From Haloactinomyces albus (GTDB taxonomy: Bacteria > Actinomycetota > Actinomycetes > Mycobacteriales > Pseudonocardiaceae), in the NCBI RefSeq assembly GCF_031458135.1, contig NZ_JAVDXW010000001.1, positions 4,836,001 to 4,900,000 of the forward strand: a stretch of 64,000 nt of DNA, in the 5' to 3' direction. This document shows, one piece after another, positions 32,326 to 41,291 of the stretch. The translations under genes and the position numbers were made by a program. The notes beneath the pieces were generated by a model. That model was not told where the DNA came from. It ran no database searches and saw only the letters and a list, made by a program, of their open reading frames with translations. Numbering within the stretch: position 1 is the stretch's first letter; each line of letters begins with the position of its first letter.

Positions 32326-33042
32326 TCAGTGCCGCGTGGTTGCTGTGATGAATTCCAGTGCTTGCGGCCAGGACTGAGCGTAGGCGTCGGCGTTGACCTG
32401 CTTGTTCTGCCTGCCCCGATCACTGAAGCCGTGCTCGGCTCCGGGGTAGAGGTGCACGATGCTGGGGCCGGTCTCGCGGTTGTTCAGCGCGGTCTGCAGA
32501 TTGTCGAAACTTTCCCGGGGAACCATGCTGTCCGCACCGGGGTAGAGCATCATCACCGGCGCCTGAATGCGCCCGGCATGTTCCACGGTATCCAGGGTGT
32601 GGTTGGCCGCTGGCGGGATCGGGACGGTCGGGTGATAAGCGACCACGTTGGCCACCCGCTGGTCCCGGCCGGCCAGCAGGAAGGCGAAGCGCCCGCCGAG
32701 GCACCACCCGATGACACCGACACGGCGCAGCCCGAGCGTGCCGAACATGTACTCCAGCAGTCGTCCCTGCTCGGCCAGCACGGTCTCGTCATCGAGTTCG
32801 GTCAGCAGCCGGTGCAGCTCCTCGCGCGAGGTGTCGTCCGAGCTGGGGCCATGCCAGGGATCCCAGGACAGGGCGGTGACTCCGGCACCAGCGATGTCAT
32901 CGGCGAACTCGCGCAGCTGCTCTCCGATGCCGGTGATCATCGGCAACAGCAGCATTCCGGCCCCACTGTCTTCCTGCGGCCGTGACAGGTAGGCGCGCAA
33001 GGAATTCGCGGTGATGTGCGAGGTGGTGATCTCGGTGGACAT
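32326..33042 (-). CDS. Dienelactone hydrolase family protein
   Basis: The 238-residue alpha/beta hydrolase has the nucleophile cysteine in GWCLGGRF, the acid in YPGADSMVP, and the histidine in GAEHGFSD, as in dienelactone hydrolases. It would hydrolyse a lactone or ester in the cytoplasm; no other genes of the chlorocatechol route are present, so the substrate is unknown. ATG 33042 is used, with AGGA about 9 nt upstream; a much longer frame extends over the gpgS promoter and is not supported. It is convergent with iclR, which may regulate it. Confidence 0.8.
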   Translation of the reverse strand: MSTEITTSHITANSLRAYLSRPQEDSGAGMLLLPMITGIGEQLREFADDIAGAGVTALSWDPWHGPSSDDTSREELHRLLTELDDETVLAEQGRLLEYMFGTLGLRRVGVIGWCLGGRFAFLLAGRDQRVANVVAYHPTVPIPPAANHTLDTVEHAGRIQAPVMMLYPGADSMVPRESFDNLQTALNNRETGPSIVHLYPGAEHGFSDRGRQNKQVNADAYAQSWPQALEFITATTRH

Positions 33043-33321
33043 ATCATCGATCCTAGTCGTGATCATGCTTCCTGCGTGGCTCGGGAGAGGCCGTGGGAGC
33101 CCGCAGCCGCTCCGGCCGACGATCGACGACCACAGCAGCGTCGAGCCACGGGGCTGTTCGGAGAGGAGCCAGTGCTCCGGTGTGCTCCTGGCGGACCCGA
33201 TAGCCTGCAGGTTGTGGTGGCCTGCGAATTCGTGGGGATCGCCGATGTGGGCCGAAAGCTCACCGGCGAGGAGACCACCGCGGTGAAGCTGCATATACGT
33301 CGGAAGTGCGAACGGAGGGCA

Positions 33322-34302
33322 ATGCTGCCTGAGGCGGAGCGGTGGTTCACCACCCGTAGCTGGCAAGCTCCCCGATGGTCTGTCGAGGAGCTGGTGCGGG
33401 CAAAGGGCGACCGCGCAGTCAGTGTCGTGCTACCCGCGTTGAACGAACAGGACACGGTCGCCGCAGTCGTTGCGGCGATCCTGCCGCTGGCCGATCCATC
33501 CCCGGGACGACCGCTGGTGGATGAAGTCGTCGTGGTCGACTCCGGTTCGCAGGACCGCACCGTCGAGGTCGCGCGGCGTGCCGGAGCTCGCGTTGTCCGG
33601 CGTGATGAAGTGCTGCCGGAGTTCGAACCACGGCCCGGAAAGGGAGAAGTACTGTGGCGTTCCCTTGCTGCCACCTCCGGAGACCTGATCGTGTTCGTCG
33701 ACTCCGACCTGGTCGACTTCGAGGCGAATTTCGTTCTTGCCCTGCTCGGACCACTGCTGACCGACACCGAACCGGTCCTGGTCAAGGGTTTTTACCGCCG
33801 ACCGCTGCGCCTGGACACCGAGGAGGACCGGGAACGAGAAACCGGCGGCGGGCGGGTCACCGAGCTGCTGGCACGCCCGGTGCTGTCCGCCTTACGACCC
33901 GAGCTGGCCGGAGTCGTACAGCCATTGGGCGGGGAATACGCAGCTCGCCGGGAATTTCTGGAGTCCGTGCCATTCGCACCCGGCTACGGTGTGGAGATCG
34001 GTCTGCTTCTCGACGCACACGAACAGCACGGATTGGACGGTCTCGCCCAGGTCAACCTGGGAGTGCGCAAACATCGTCACCGTGACTTATTGCAGCTCGG
34101 AGTGATGGCCCGGCAAGTCCTCGGTGCGGCCCTGACCCGCACCGAGGTCGGCCCCACTCGCGAGCACGTTCCCGACTCGGATTTCTTCGCTCAGTTCGTG
34201 CAGGTCGAGGGCGAATGGTTGCCCCGGCTGCACGACATGATGACCGAGGAGCGTCCACCGATCCGCGACGTCCGCAGGCAAGGGGGACGGTGGGTTCGGT
34301 GA
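33322..34302 (+). CDS. gpgS: Glucosyl-3-phosphoglycerate synthase
   Basis: The 326-residue family-2 type glycosyltransferase has SVVLPALNEQDTV at the N-terminus, the metal-binding DSD in FVDSDLVDF, the acceptor segment VKGFYRRP, and LGGEYAARRE further on. It matches mycobacterial GpgS (Rv1208), which transfers glucose from UDP-glucose to 3-phosphoglycerate in the first step of methylglucose lipopolysaccharide or glucosylglycerate synthesis. The ATG at 33322 has GGAGG 4-5 nt upstream. The following folP2-like gene is the same neighbour as in mycobacteria. Confidence 0.85.
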   Translation: MLPEAERWFTTRSWQAPRWSVEELVRAKGDRAVSVVLPALNEQDTVAAVVAAILPLADPSPGRPLVDEVVVVDSGSQDRTVEVARRAGARVVRRDEVLPEFEPRPGKGEVLWRSLAATSGDLIVFVDSDLVDFEANFVLALLGPLLTDTEPVLVKGFYRRPLRLDTEEDRERETGGGRVTELLARPVLSALRPELAGVVQPLGGEYAARREFLESVPFAPGYGVEIGLLLDAHEQHGLDGLAQVNLGVRKHRHRDLLQLGVMARQVLGAALTRTEVGPTREHVPDSDFFAQFVQVEGEWLPRLHDMMTEERPPIRDVRRQGGRWVR

Positions 34303-34517
34303 ACCGGCGCTGTGCGGTGTGGTCCACGGTCGTGGAGTCGGAGAGGTTTGCTCCGGTACGGTGAATTCGGTTTGGTTCGAGGGCGATCGCCGCCGAATGC
34401 GGGGTCACCACACTGCCGGTATCTCGTGTCTTCCGGGGCTTCGCCGATCGAGGACCGGGCAGGCACGGGTCGAAATGCCGAGCTGCCGTGCGATCCGGTC
34501 AGCCTGGAGAGGATCTG

Positions 34518-35387
34518 ATGCAGTTACCACTGCGGTTGCGAGGACGTGAGCTGCCGAGGGATCGTCCGCTGGTCATGGCCATTGTCAACCGGACCCCGGA
34601 CTCGTTCTACGACAAGGGCGCGACCTACTCCACCGAGGCGGCGATGTCCGCAGTGCACAGCGCAGTGGGGGACGGCGCCGACATGGTGGATGTCGGTGGA
34701 GTGAAGGCGGGCCCCGGAGCCGAGGTCTCCGTGGCGGAGGAGATACGCCGTGTGGTGCCGTTCGTCGCAGCCGTGCGTGAACAATTCCCGGATCTCGTCA
34801 TCAGTGTCGACACGTGGCGCCATGAAGTCGGTCGCGAGGCCTGTGCGGCCGGAGCCGATCTGCTCAACGACACCTGGGCGGGGGCGGACCCGAGCTTGGT
34901 CGAGGCCGCAGCCGAGTTCGGTGCGGGTTACGTGTGCTCCCACACCGGGGGAGTGCCTCCACGCACCCGGCCGCATCGGGTGCGCTATCCGGATCTCGTG
35001 CGTTCGGTCATCGAGGAGACCTGCCAACGGGCTGAGCACGCCGCCGCGCTGGGCGTTCCCCGCGACGGGATCCTGATCGATCCGACGCACGATTTCGGCA
35101 AGAACACCTGGCACAGTCTCGCGCTGCTGCGCCACACCGATGAGCTGGTGGCGACGGGTTGGCCGGTTCTCATGGCGCTGTCCAACAAGGACTTCATCGG
35201 GGAAACGCTGGGCGTCGGCCTGGAGGAGCGGGTGACCGGCACCTTCGCCGCCACTGCAGTGGCCGCGAACGCGGGGGCCTCCGTTTTTCGGGTGCATGAA
35301 GTGCGGCAGACCCGTCAGGTGGTGGAGATGGTGGCCAGCATCCGGGGATATCGGGACCCGTCGGCCTGTGTTCGCGGGTTGGCTTGA
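34518..35387 (+). CDS. folP2: Dihydropteroate synthase paralogue (FolP2 type)
   Basis: The 289-residue TIM-barrel protein has MAIVNRTPDSFYDKG, MVDVGGVKAGPG, SVDTWRHEV and LLNDTWAG, as in dihydropteroate synthases. Where folate-active enzymes have DIGGESTRPG it has DVGGVKAGPG, like mycobacterial FolP2 (Rv1207), which is reported to lack the enzyme activity. It is therefore unlikely to be the folate enzyme. It follows gpgS by 215 bp, the mycobacterial order. The ATG at 34518 has GGAGAGG 5 nt upstream. Confidence 0.8.
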   Translation: MQLPLRLRGRELPRDRPLVMAIVNRTPDSFYDKGATYSTEAAMSAVHSAVGDGADMVDVGGVKAGPGAEVSVAEEIRRVVPFVAAVREQFPDLVISVDTWRHEVGREACAAGADLLNDTWAGADPSLVEAAAEFGAGYVCSHTGGVPPRTRPHRVRYPDLVRSVIEETCQRAEHAAALGVPRDGILIDPTHDFGKNTWHSLALLRHTDELVATGWPVLMALSNKDFIGETLGVGLEERVTGTFAATAVAANAGASVFRVHEVRQTRQVVEMVASIRGYRDPSACVRGLA

Positions 35388-35473
35388 CCGGATCACTGCG
35401 ATGGGTAACCATTCCGACACGCCACGGCGGCTCGACGGTCGGGTGGCTGCAGGAGTGGAGAGTAGGGTTCCGC

Positions 35474-36946
35474 GTGGCACAAGAGGTCTTCAAAAGCAGG
35501 TTCGCCTTCATCGCCGCCGCAGTGGGCATGGCCGTGGGGACGGGTAACCTCTGGCGGTTCCCACGCGTGGTGGGCGAGTGGGGCGGCGGTGCTTTCCTGA
35601 TCGCCCTCGTCGTCGCGAACCTGGTGTGGGCGATTCCGATCCTCATGGCGGAGTCGTTGCTCGGGTCGAGAGCTCGACTCGGCACGGTGGGCGCCTTCCG
35701 CGATTTCATGGGAAGGAAGTTCGCCTGGCTGGGCGCTTACATGGGTTTCATCACCGTGGGAATCCTGTTCTACTACTCGGTGGTGTGCGGCTGGGCGCTG
35801 CGATACCTGCTCTACGCACTCACCGGAACATTTCAGCAGGGTGTGAACACCCAGGCGGTCTGGGACGGATTCATCGCGAGCCCGGCGCAGACCATCGGGT
35901 TTCAGGCCCTGTCCATTCTGCTGGTGGGAGTGGTTGTTCATCGCGGCCTCAAGAGGGGATTCGAATCCCTGCTCAAGGTCGCCGTACCGGCACTGTTCGT
36001 CGTCTTGGCCGTTCTGGTCGCCCGCGCGGTCACCTTGCCGGGGGCTCTCGACGGTCTGCGGTACATGTTCGTCCCCGAATGGGGGCGGCTCGGTGAGGCC
36101 GAAGTGTGGTTGCAGGCATTCACGCAGATGGCCTTCTCGACCGGTGCGGGCTGGGGACTGTATCTGACCTACGCGGTCTACATGCGACGCCGCGAGGACA
36201 TGAGTCTCAATGCGGCAGTCGTGTGCGCCGCCAATCTCTTCGCCTCGTTGATGGCCGGGGCGGCGGTGCTCTGTGCGGTTTTCGCGTTCCGCGGGGCGGA
36301 GTTCGCCGCGGAAGCCGCCGGGGCGGGCAACCAGGGACTCGCGTTCGTCTACTTCGCCGAACTGCTCGGTCGGATGCCCGGCGGCACGGTCTTCGCCGTA
36401 CTGTTCTTCCTCGCGCTGTTCCTGGCCGGAGTCTCCAGCCTCATCGCGATGACGGAACTGGCGACCCGCAATGTCATGGACATGGGCATGACCCGCAAAC
36501 GCGCGGTTCCCTGGGTGGTGGGAGTCGTCTTCATCGCGGGTATCCCGTCGGCCTACAGCGTCGACTTCCTCACCAACCAGGACAACGTGTGGGGTATCGG
36601 GCTGCTGCTCGGTGGGTTGTGTGCCGCGCTGGCGATGCTGAAGTACGGCGTGGAACGGGCACGGCGCGAGATCGACGCTGTCAGCGACATCCGCCTCGGA
36701 GCGTGGTGGAGCGCGTGTCTCTACGCGTTCCCGGTGATGTTCGCCGTCCTGTTCGGCTGGTGGATCCTGCAGTCGGTCAGTGGCGTCGCGGACTGGTGGA
36801 ATCCGTTCCAGGAGTTCAGTCTGGGAACGATGCTGCTGCAGTGGGGCGCACTCGCCGTTGTGCTGCTGCTGCTCAACCGCTTTTTGGCCGAGAAGGTGGA
36901 GGCAGGATCGGTGAGCCGGGAATCGGCCGAGAGCTCCGACAGATGA
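35474..36946 (+). CDS. Sodium-dependent transporter (NSS/SNF family)
   Basis: The 490-residue protein has about 12 transmembrane helices of the LeuT fold. Helix 1 carries FIAAAVGMAVGTGNLWRFP (the sodium and substrate site) and helix 6 carries FTQMAFSTGAGWGLYLTYA. The family imports amino acids or related compounds with Na+. The GTG at 35474 is used, with AGGG 6 nt upstream; the upstream TTG at 35384 would add a non-conserved 30-residue tail. Its stop is 6 bp from the end of the convergent SDR gene. The substrate is not predictable by eye. Confidence 0.85.
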   Translation: MAQEVFKSRFAFIAAAVGMAVGTGNLWRFPRVVGEWGGGAFLIALVVANLVWAIPILMAESLLGSRARLGTVGAFRDFMGRKFAWLGAYMGFITVGILFYYSVVCGWALRYLLYALTGTFQQGVNTQAVWDGFIASPAQTIGFQALSILLVGVVVHRGLKRGFESLLKVAVPALFVVLAVLVARAVTLPGALDGLRYMFVPEWGRLGEAEVWLQAFTQMAFSTGAGWGLYLTYAVYMRRREDMSLNAAVVCAANLFASLMAGAAVLCAVFAFRGAEFAAEAAGAGNQGLAFVYFAELLGRMPGGTVFAVLFFLALFLAGVSSLIAMTELATRNVMDMGMTRKRAVPWVVGVVFIAGIPSAYSVDFLTNQDNVWGIGLLLGGLCAALAMLKYGVERARREIDAVSDIRLGAWWSACLYAFPVMFAVLFGWWILQSVSGVADWWNPFQEFSLGTMLLQWGALAVVLLLLNRFLAEKVEAGSVSRESAESSDR

Positions 36947-36952
36947 ACCACA

Positions 36953-37783
36953 TCAGGGGTTCTCGCTCCGCTGCGGCACCGCGGGCCGCTCCAATGTGGC
37001 TCGTGTCCGCCGCCAGCCTCGTGCCACCACCCGGTCGACGAGTGCGGGCACGAACCGCTTCGCTAGCCAGGCCAGACTGCTGTCCCGGTGCGTGAGTACC
37101 CGGAAACGGGGCTTGCGCACGGCCCGGAACACCTTCCTGGCCACATCGTCGGGGGTGACCCTCGACGCGGCCATGAGTTCGGTGGTCCTCGCCGCCAGCG
37201 ACGGATCCGCCGCGCGCATGGTGCGGTCGAGACCGGTCCGTACGAACGCCGGGCACACCACGGTGGTGTGCACGCCGTACGGTGCGAGTTCGTGGCGGAG
37301 TGTTTCCGACAGCGAGATCACCCCGGCCTTGGAGACGTTGTAGGAGCTCATCGCGGGCAGGTTCATCAGCCCCGCCATGGAAGCGATGTTGACCAGATGG
37401 CCGTGACCTTGTCGTCGGAACACCGGGACGAACTCCCGGCATCCCCGGATCACGCCTTTGAGGTTGATATCCAGGATCCAGTCCCAGTCGGCCATGCTCA
37501 CCCGGTCCATCCGGCCTGCTGCGGCCACCCCCGCGTTGTTCACCAGCACGTCCAGGCCGTTCCACGTGCGCTCGCACCACGCACGCACCCGTGCCCACCC
37601 GGCGTCGTCGCGTACGTCGAGAGGGTGGAACGCGACCTCGTCTCCCAATTCGGTGCGGAGACGTTCCCCCGCAGCCTCATCGAGGTCGGCGATCAGTACC
37701 CGCCAGCCTGCGCCGGCGAATCGGATGGCCATGGCACGGCCCAGACCGGACGCGCCTCCCGTGATGAGGATCCGGCGGTTCAA
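36953..37783 (-). CDS. Short-chain dehydrogenase/reductase
   Basis: The 276-residue classical SDR has TGGASGLG for NAD(P) binding, LVNNAGVAAAG, the catalytic serine in NIASMAG, and the YNVSK active-site pair. A C-terminal extension with LTHRDSSLAWLAKRFVPALVDRVV resembles the membrane-associated tail of some actinobacterial SDRs. The TTG at 37783 is the start, since AAGGAGG lies 4 nt upstream; the much longer upstream frame overlaps the cydA promoter and is not supported. It is divergent from cydA. The substrate is unknown. Confidence 0.85.
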   Translation of the reverse strand: MNRRILITGGASGLGRAMAIRFAGAGWRVLIADLDEAAGERLRTELGDEVAFHPLDVRDDAGWARVRAWCERTWNGLDVLVNNAGVAAAGRMDRVSMADWDWILDINLKGVIRGCREFVPVFRRQGHGHLVNIASMAGLMNLPAMSSYNVSKAGVISLSETLRHELAPYGVHTTVVCPAFVRTGLDRTMRAADPSLAARTTELMAASRVTPDDVARKVFRAVRKPRFRVLTHRDSSLAWLAKRFVPALVDRVVARGWRRTRATLERPAVPQRSENP

Positions 37784-37986
37784 GCGGCCTCCTTGTCGGG
37801 CAGGAAATCCCCGCTGTCGGTGCGGCTGTCGGGCGCAGCCTACCCAGCGTTCCCGATGTGCTGAGCCGGGCACCAACGTGGGCATTGTTCCGGCTGCGTG
37901 GGTCCGGCGGTGAACGTATCGTTCTTCCCAGGTCCGAGTGTCCGGAAGTGCGGGGAGGACCGGTCTCGCCGGAAGAACGGAGGTGC

Positions 37987-39357
37987 ATGGTGGCATCGGA
38001 ACTGCTCGCCGTGGCGGCGAGTCCGATCAATCTCCTCGCGGCTCGGATGCAGATGGCGTTGTCGCTGGGCTGGCACATCATCATCGCGTGCTTCGGCGTC
38101 GGTATGCCTGCGATCACGCTGCTGGCGGAGTGGAAGGGCTACCGCACCGGGGACGTGTCCTGTCAGCTGCTGGCCAGGCGGTGGGCCAAGGCGATGGGCG
38201 TGCTGTTCGCGGTCGGTGCCGTGTCCGGCACGATCCTGTCTTTCGAAATGGGCTTGTTGTGGCCCGGTCTGATGGGGACATACGGGCAGGTGATCGGTCT
38301 GCCCTTCACCCTCGAGGGGATCGCCTTTTTCATCGAGGCGATCTTCCTCGGGCTCTACCTGTATGCATGGGAGCGTTTGCCGCCCCGCCAACACATGCTG
38401 ACGGGCATTCCCATCGTCATCGCCGGGGTGGCGAGCGCGTTCTTCGTGGTTACGGCGAACGCGTGGATGAATCAGCCCACCGGCTTCGAACTCGAGCAGG
38501 GCCGCGTGGTCGGTGTCGACCCCTGGGCGGCCATGTTCAACCCGGCCACACCGCCCCAGACGGTGCACATGATTCTGGCCGCGTTCATGGTGGCCGGTTT
38601 CGGCATGGCCAGTGTCTACGCCGCCGCGATGCTGCGAGGCCGACGAGATCGCTATCATCGGCTCGGCTTCCTGATTCCGTTCACCGTCGCCGCCGTGATC
38701 ACTCCCGTCCAGATCGGTGTGGGGGACTGGGCGGCGCACTTCGTCGCGAGCAACCAGCCCGTCAAGCTCGCCGCCATGGAAGGCGTCTTCGCCACCGAAC
38801 GGGGCGTGCCACTGCACATCGGTGGCATCGTCGTCGACGGCGAGGTTCGTTATGCGCTGGAGATCCCCTACGCCTTGTCGTTGCTGGCGCACTGGAACGT
38901 CAATGCGGAGATCGTCGGGCTCAACGAGGTGCCACCGAGCGAGTGGCCACCGGTGAACATCACGCACTGGGCGTTTCAGATCATGGTCGCCGCCGGCTTC
39001 GCCCTGCTGGCTCTGGGGGTGTGGATGCTGTGGGTGTGGAAACGGCGGCGCGACATTCCCGGGACGCGGTGGTTTCTGCGGGCTGCCGTGCTGGCCGGGC
39101 CCGCGGCGGTGGTGGCCTTGGAAGCGGGATGGACGACGACCGAAGTCGGCCGCCAGCCGTGGGTCGTCTATGGCCTGTTGCGTACCGCCGAAGCGGTCAA
39201 TCCTGCTCCGGGGCTCATTTACGGCTTCCTCCTGGTGGCTGCGGTCTATGTGGTACTCACCGTGGCGACGGTCTACGTGCTGCGCCGGATCGCCCGGAGC
39301 AAACCCGTGCCCACCGCTCCGCAGGAGCGGGACGTCACGGACTATCCGGTCGTCTGA
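37987..39357 (+). CDS. cydA: Cytochrome bd-type quinol oxidase subunit I
   Basis: The 456-residue membrane protein starts near the haem-ligand histidine in LGWHIIIACFGVG and has VSGTILSFEMGLLWP, the GIAFFIEAIFLGLYLYAW helix, and the HMILAAFMVAGFGMAS helix. The quinol-binding Q-loop is short, as in cyanide-insensitive type oxidases, consistent with the chain being shorter than E. coli CydA. With CydB it reduces O2 with electrons from menaquinol at low oxygen. The ATG at 37987 has GGAGG 4-5 nt upstream. CydB follows 7 nt later. Confidence 0.9.
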   Translation: MVASELLAVAASPINLLAARMQMALSLGWHIIIACFGVGMPAITLLAEWKGYRTGDVSCQLLARRWAKAMGVLFAVGAVSGTILSFEMGLLWPGLMGTYGQVIGLPFTLEGIAFFIEAIFLGLYLYAWERLPPRQHMLTGIPIVIAGVASAFFVVTANAWMNQPTGFELEQGRVVGVDPWAAMFNPATPPQTVHMILAAFMVAGFGMASVYAAAMLRGRRDRYHRLGFLIPFTVAAVITPVQIGVGDWAAHFVASNQPVKLAAMEGVFATERGVPLHIGGIVVDGEVRYALEIPYALSLLAHWNVNAEIVGLNEVPPSEWPPVNITHWAFQIMVAAGFALLALGVWMLWVWKRRRDIPGTRWFLRAAVLAGPAAVVALEAGWTTTEVGRQPWVVYGLLRTAEAVNPAPGLIYGFLLVAAVYVVLTVATVYVLRRIARSKPVPTAPQERDVTDYPVV

Positions 39358-39364
39358 GGGGGCG

Positions 39365-40393
39365 ATGTCGCTGCTTGCCGAAGTGACGATGGCGGTTCTG
39401 TGGGTGGGGCTGACCGCCTACGTTCTGTTCGGCGGCGCCGATTTCGGTGGTGGTGTGTGGGATCTGTTCGCCGGCGGCACCGAGCGCGGACGTGAGCAGC
39501 GAACCTTGGTCGAGCACTCCATCGGGCCCGTGTGGGAGGCCAACCATGTCTGGCTGATCTTCGTCATCGTCGTGATGTGGACGGGAATCCCGTCGGTGTT
39601 CGCCGCGGTCGCTTCGACTCTCTACATCCCACTGACCCTGGTCGCGCTCGGCATTATCGCCCGCGGCGCGGCATTCGCCTTTCGCAAGGCCAGCACGGAA
39701 GTGTGGCAGCAACGACTGTTCGGCGCGACATTCGCCTTTTCCTCCCTGGTCACGCCGTACTTCCTCGGTGCTGTCGCAGGCGGGATCGTTTCCGGTCGGG
39801 TACCTGCCGGTATTGCCGAGGGAGATCTCGTGTCCAGTTGGGTCAATCCGACCTCCGCGGCCACCGGGGTGCTTGCCGTCGGCGTGGCCGCCTATCTCGC
39901 TGCGGTGTATCTCACCCGCGATGCGCAGCGTCAGGGCGATCTCGCACTGGCCGAGACATTCCGCCGGAGAGCACTCGGGACGGGCCTGGTCGTGGGAGTG
40001 CTGTCCCTGATCGGGCTGCTCGTGCTCCGTGCCGATGCTCCCGGCCTGTACGCCGCGTTGACGTCGGGCCGTGCTCTTCCGCTGTTCGTGCTCTCCGTCG
40101 TCTCCGGGGTGGTCTCACTGCTGCTGCTGTGGTGGCGTGCCTACCTCGCAGTACGCCTCACCGCAGCGCTGGCCGTCACCGGGCTGTTGTGGGGCTGGGC
40201 TGTGGGTCAGTATCCCTACCTGTTGCCCGGTGTCCGCATCGATGAGGCTGCTGCCACCGAGGCCGTGCTCGGGGCCACTCTCGTCTCCCTCGCTGTCGGG
40301 GCCGTGCTGTTGATTCCCTCGTTGTGGTGGCTGTATGCCAGCTTTCAACGGGGCCACAGCGAGGAGAGTCGCGGGCACGGCGATCCGCAGTAG
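39365..40393 (+). CDS. cydB: Cytochrome bd-type quinol oxidase subunit II
   Basis: The 342-residue protein has about eight transmembrane helices and the CydB hallmarks: VLFGGADFGGGVWDL in helix 1, and PVWEANHVWLIFVIVVMWTGIP. It completes the bd oxidase with CydA. No cydCD-like ABC exporter or cydX is visible downstream; after a hairpin the next genes are small zinc-finger-type genes on the other strand. Lack of adjacent cydCD is common for the cyanide-insensitive type. Confidence 0.9.
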   Translation: MSLLAEVTMAVLWVGLTAYVLFGGADFGGGVWDLFAGGTERGREQRTLVEHSIGPVWEANHVWLIFVIVVMWTGIPSVFAAVASTLYIPLTLVALGIIARGAAFAFRKASTEVWQQRLFGATFAFSSLVTPYFLGAVAGGIVSGRVPAGIAEGDLVSSWVNPTSAATGVLAVGVAAYLAAVYLTRDAQRQGDLALAETFRRRALGTGLVVGVLSLIGLLVLRADAPGLYAALTSGRALPLFVLSVVSGVVSLLLLWWRAYLAVRLTAALAVTGLLWGWAVGQYPYLLPGVRIDEAAATEAVLGATLVSLAVGAVLLIPSLWWLYASFQRGHSEESRGHGDPQ

Positions 40394-40514
40394 TTGAATC
40401 TGATACTACTTACGGGTGATGATGCGAGCAGGAGCCGCTGTGCAGTTCGGGGTCATCACCGTCGGTGACGTCACCCCGATCCGCGGCCGGCCGGACGTCG
40501 TCCGAAGCCGAGCG

Positions 40515-40544
40515 GATGAGCGACCGCTGTGCCGGTCGCTCATC
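40515..40544. terminator. Bidirectional hairpin between cydB and the small gene pair
   Basis: GATGAGCGACC (40515-40525) and its complement (40534-40544) form an 11-bp stem with an 8-nt loop between convergent units; it could end transcripts from both sides. Confidence 0.6.
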
Positions 40545-40788
40545 ATCGTGATTCCTCGGATTCCCCCGCCTCCACAGCGGAACCGCCGACTGCTGCCGAC
40601 TTCATCAAGCACGCCAGACACGGCATCCCGGCCGGTCCTTGCGAGACCTCGGCGACCTCGACCGGAATGCGCATGCCGCAGAAAGTGGTCCAGAACTCGT
40701 GCGCGGCATCCGTCGTGGGGGTGGGCGCCAGGTGGGCCTGACGTCGCGTTTCCCCGACCACACCGGACATGAAACGCACGGCCACCAT
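40543..40788 (-). CDS. Small protein with CxxC motif paired with a zinc-finger gene
   Basis: The 81-residue protein starts MVAVRFMSGVVGETRRQAHL and contains TFCGMRIP and AGMPCLACLMKSA. Spaced cysteines suggest metal binding. I recall similar short proteins beside zinc-finger genes in Saccharopolyspora-like genomes but cannot name a family. Its ATG follows the upstream zinc-finger stop by 5 nt, so the two form a small operon. Its function is unknown. Confidence 0.6.
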   Translation of the reverse strand: MVAVRFMSGVVGETRRQAHLAPTPTTDAAHEFWTTFCGMRIPVEVAEVSQGPAGMPCLACLMKSAAVGGSAVEAGESEESR

Positions 40789-40793
40789 GCTGC

Positions 40794-41015
40794 TCACGCC
40801 GGGACGCCGATCCGGCGCTTGGCAGCTTCCATGCAGTCGCCGCAGGTGGGCCACAACCAGGTGAGCTCAGTGCGCTGGGCTGCCTCGACGGAACGTTCGC
40901 ACAGCGTGACGATCCGCTCGCCGACTTCGTGCTTCTGTCCTGCGGGCAGGCGGCCCGGCACGGCATGCCGTTGCTTCTCGGCCGGCTGCCAGTGATGCTT
41001 GAGTTCGGTTGTCAT
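40794..41015 (-). CDS. Small zinc-finger protein of the actinomycete type
   Basis: The 73-residue protein begins MTTELKHHWQPAEKQRHAVP and has a TLCERS segment and LTWLWPTCGDCMEAAKRR, the short actinomycete zinc-finger pattern also seen at 4517-4771. The ATG at 41015 has GGAGG 7-8 nt upstream. It is the first gene of a pair. These proteins are often near regulators in this group, but the role is unknown. Confidence 0.65.
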   Translation of the reverse strand: MTTELKHHWQPAEKQRHAVPGRLPAGQKHEVGERIVTLCERSVEAAQRTELTWLWPTCGDCMEAAKRRIGVPA

Positions 41016-41234
41016 GATCACACCTCCAAGAGAGGGACGTGAGCACCGGCCTGTTGTGATGCACGACCCCATGCTGAATGTGACTCAATTCACCATTATG
41101 TGGCGGCTTCTCGAGTAACGCGCGCTGATTGATCACTCTAATGGAGGAAGCTTGGCGACAGGAGCGCGCGGGTGAGGAGGTGCGAACCGGCCCGAGCGCC
41201 GAGTTCGCTCGGAGCTGCGGGGCGCTGACAAACA

Positions 41235-41275
41235 GTGCCCGGATTCCTCGGAGGAAGTCCGAGGAATCCGGGCAC
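41235..41275 (-). terminator. Perfect 18-bp hairpin after tctA
   Basis: GTGCCCGGATTCCTCGGA (41235-41252) and its complement (41258-41275) form an 18-bp stem with a 5-nt loop, 17 nt past the tctA stop. It is the terminator of the tctCBA operon. Confidence 0.75.
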
Positions 41276-41291
41276 CGACTTCAGCGGTGGT

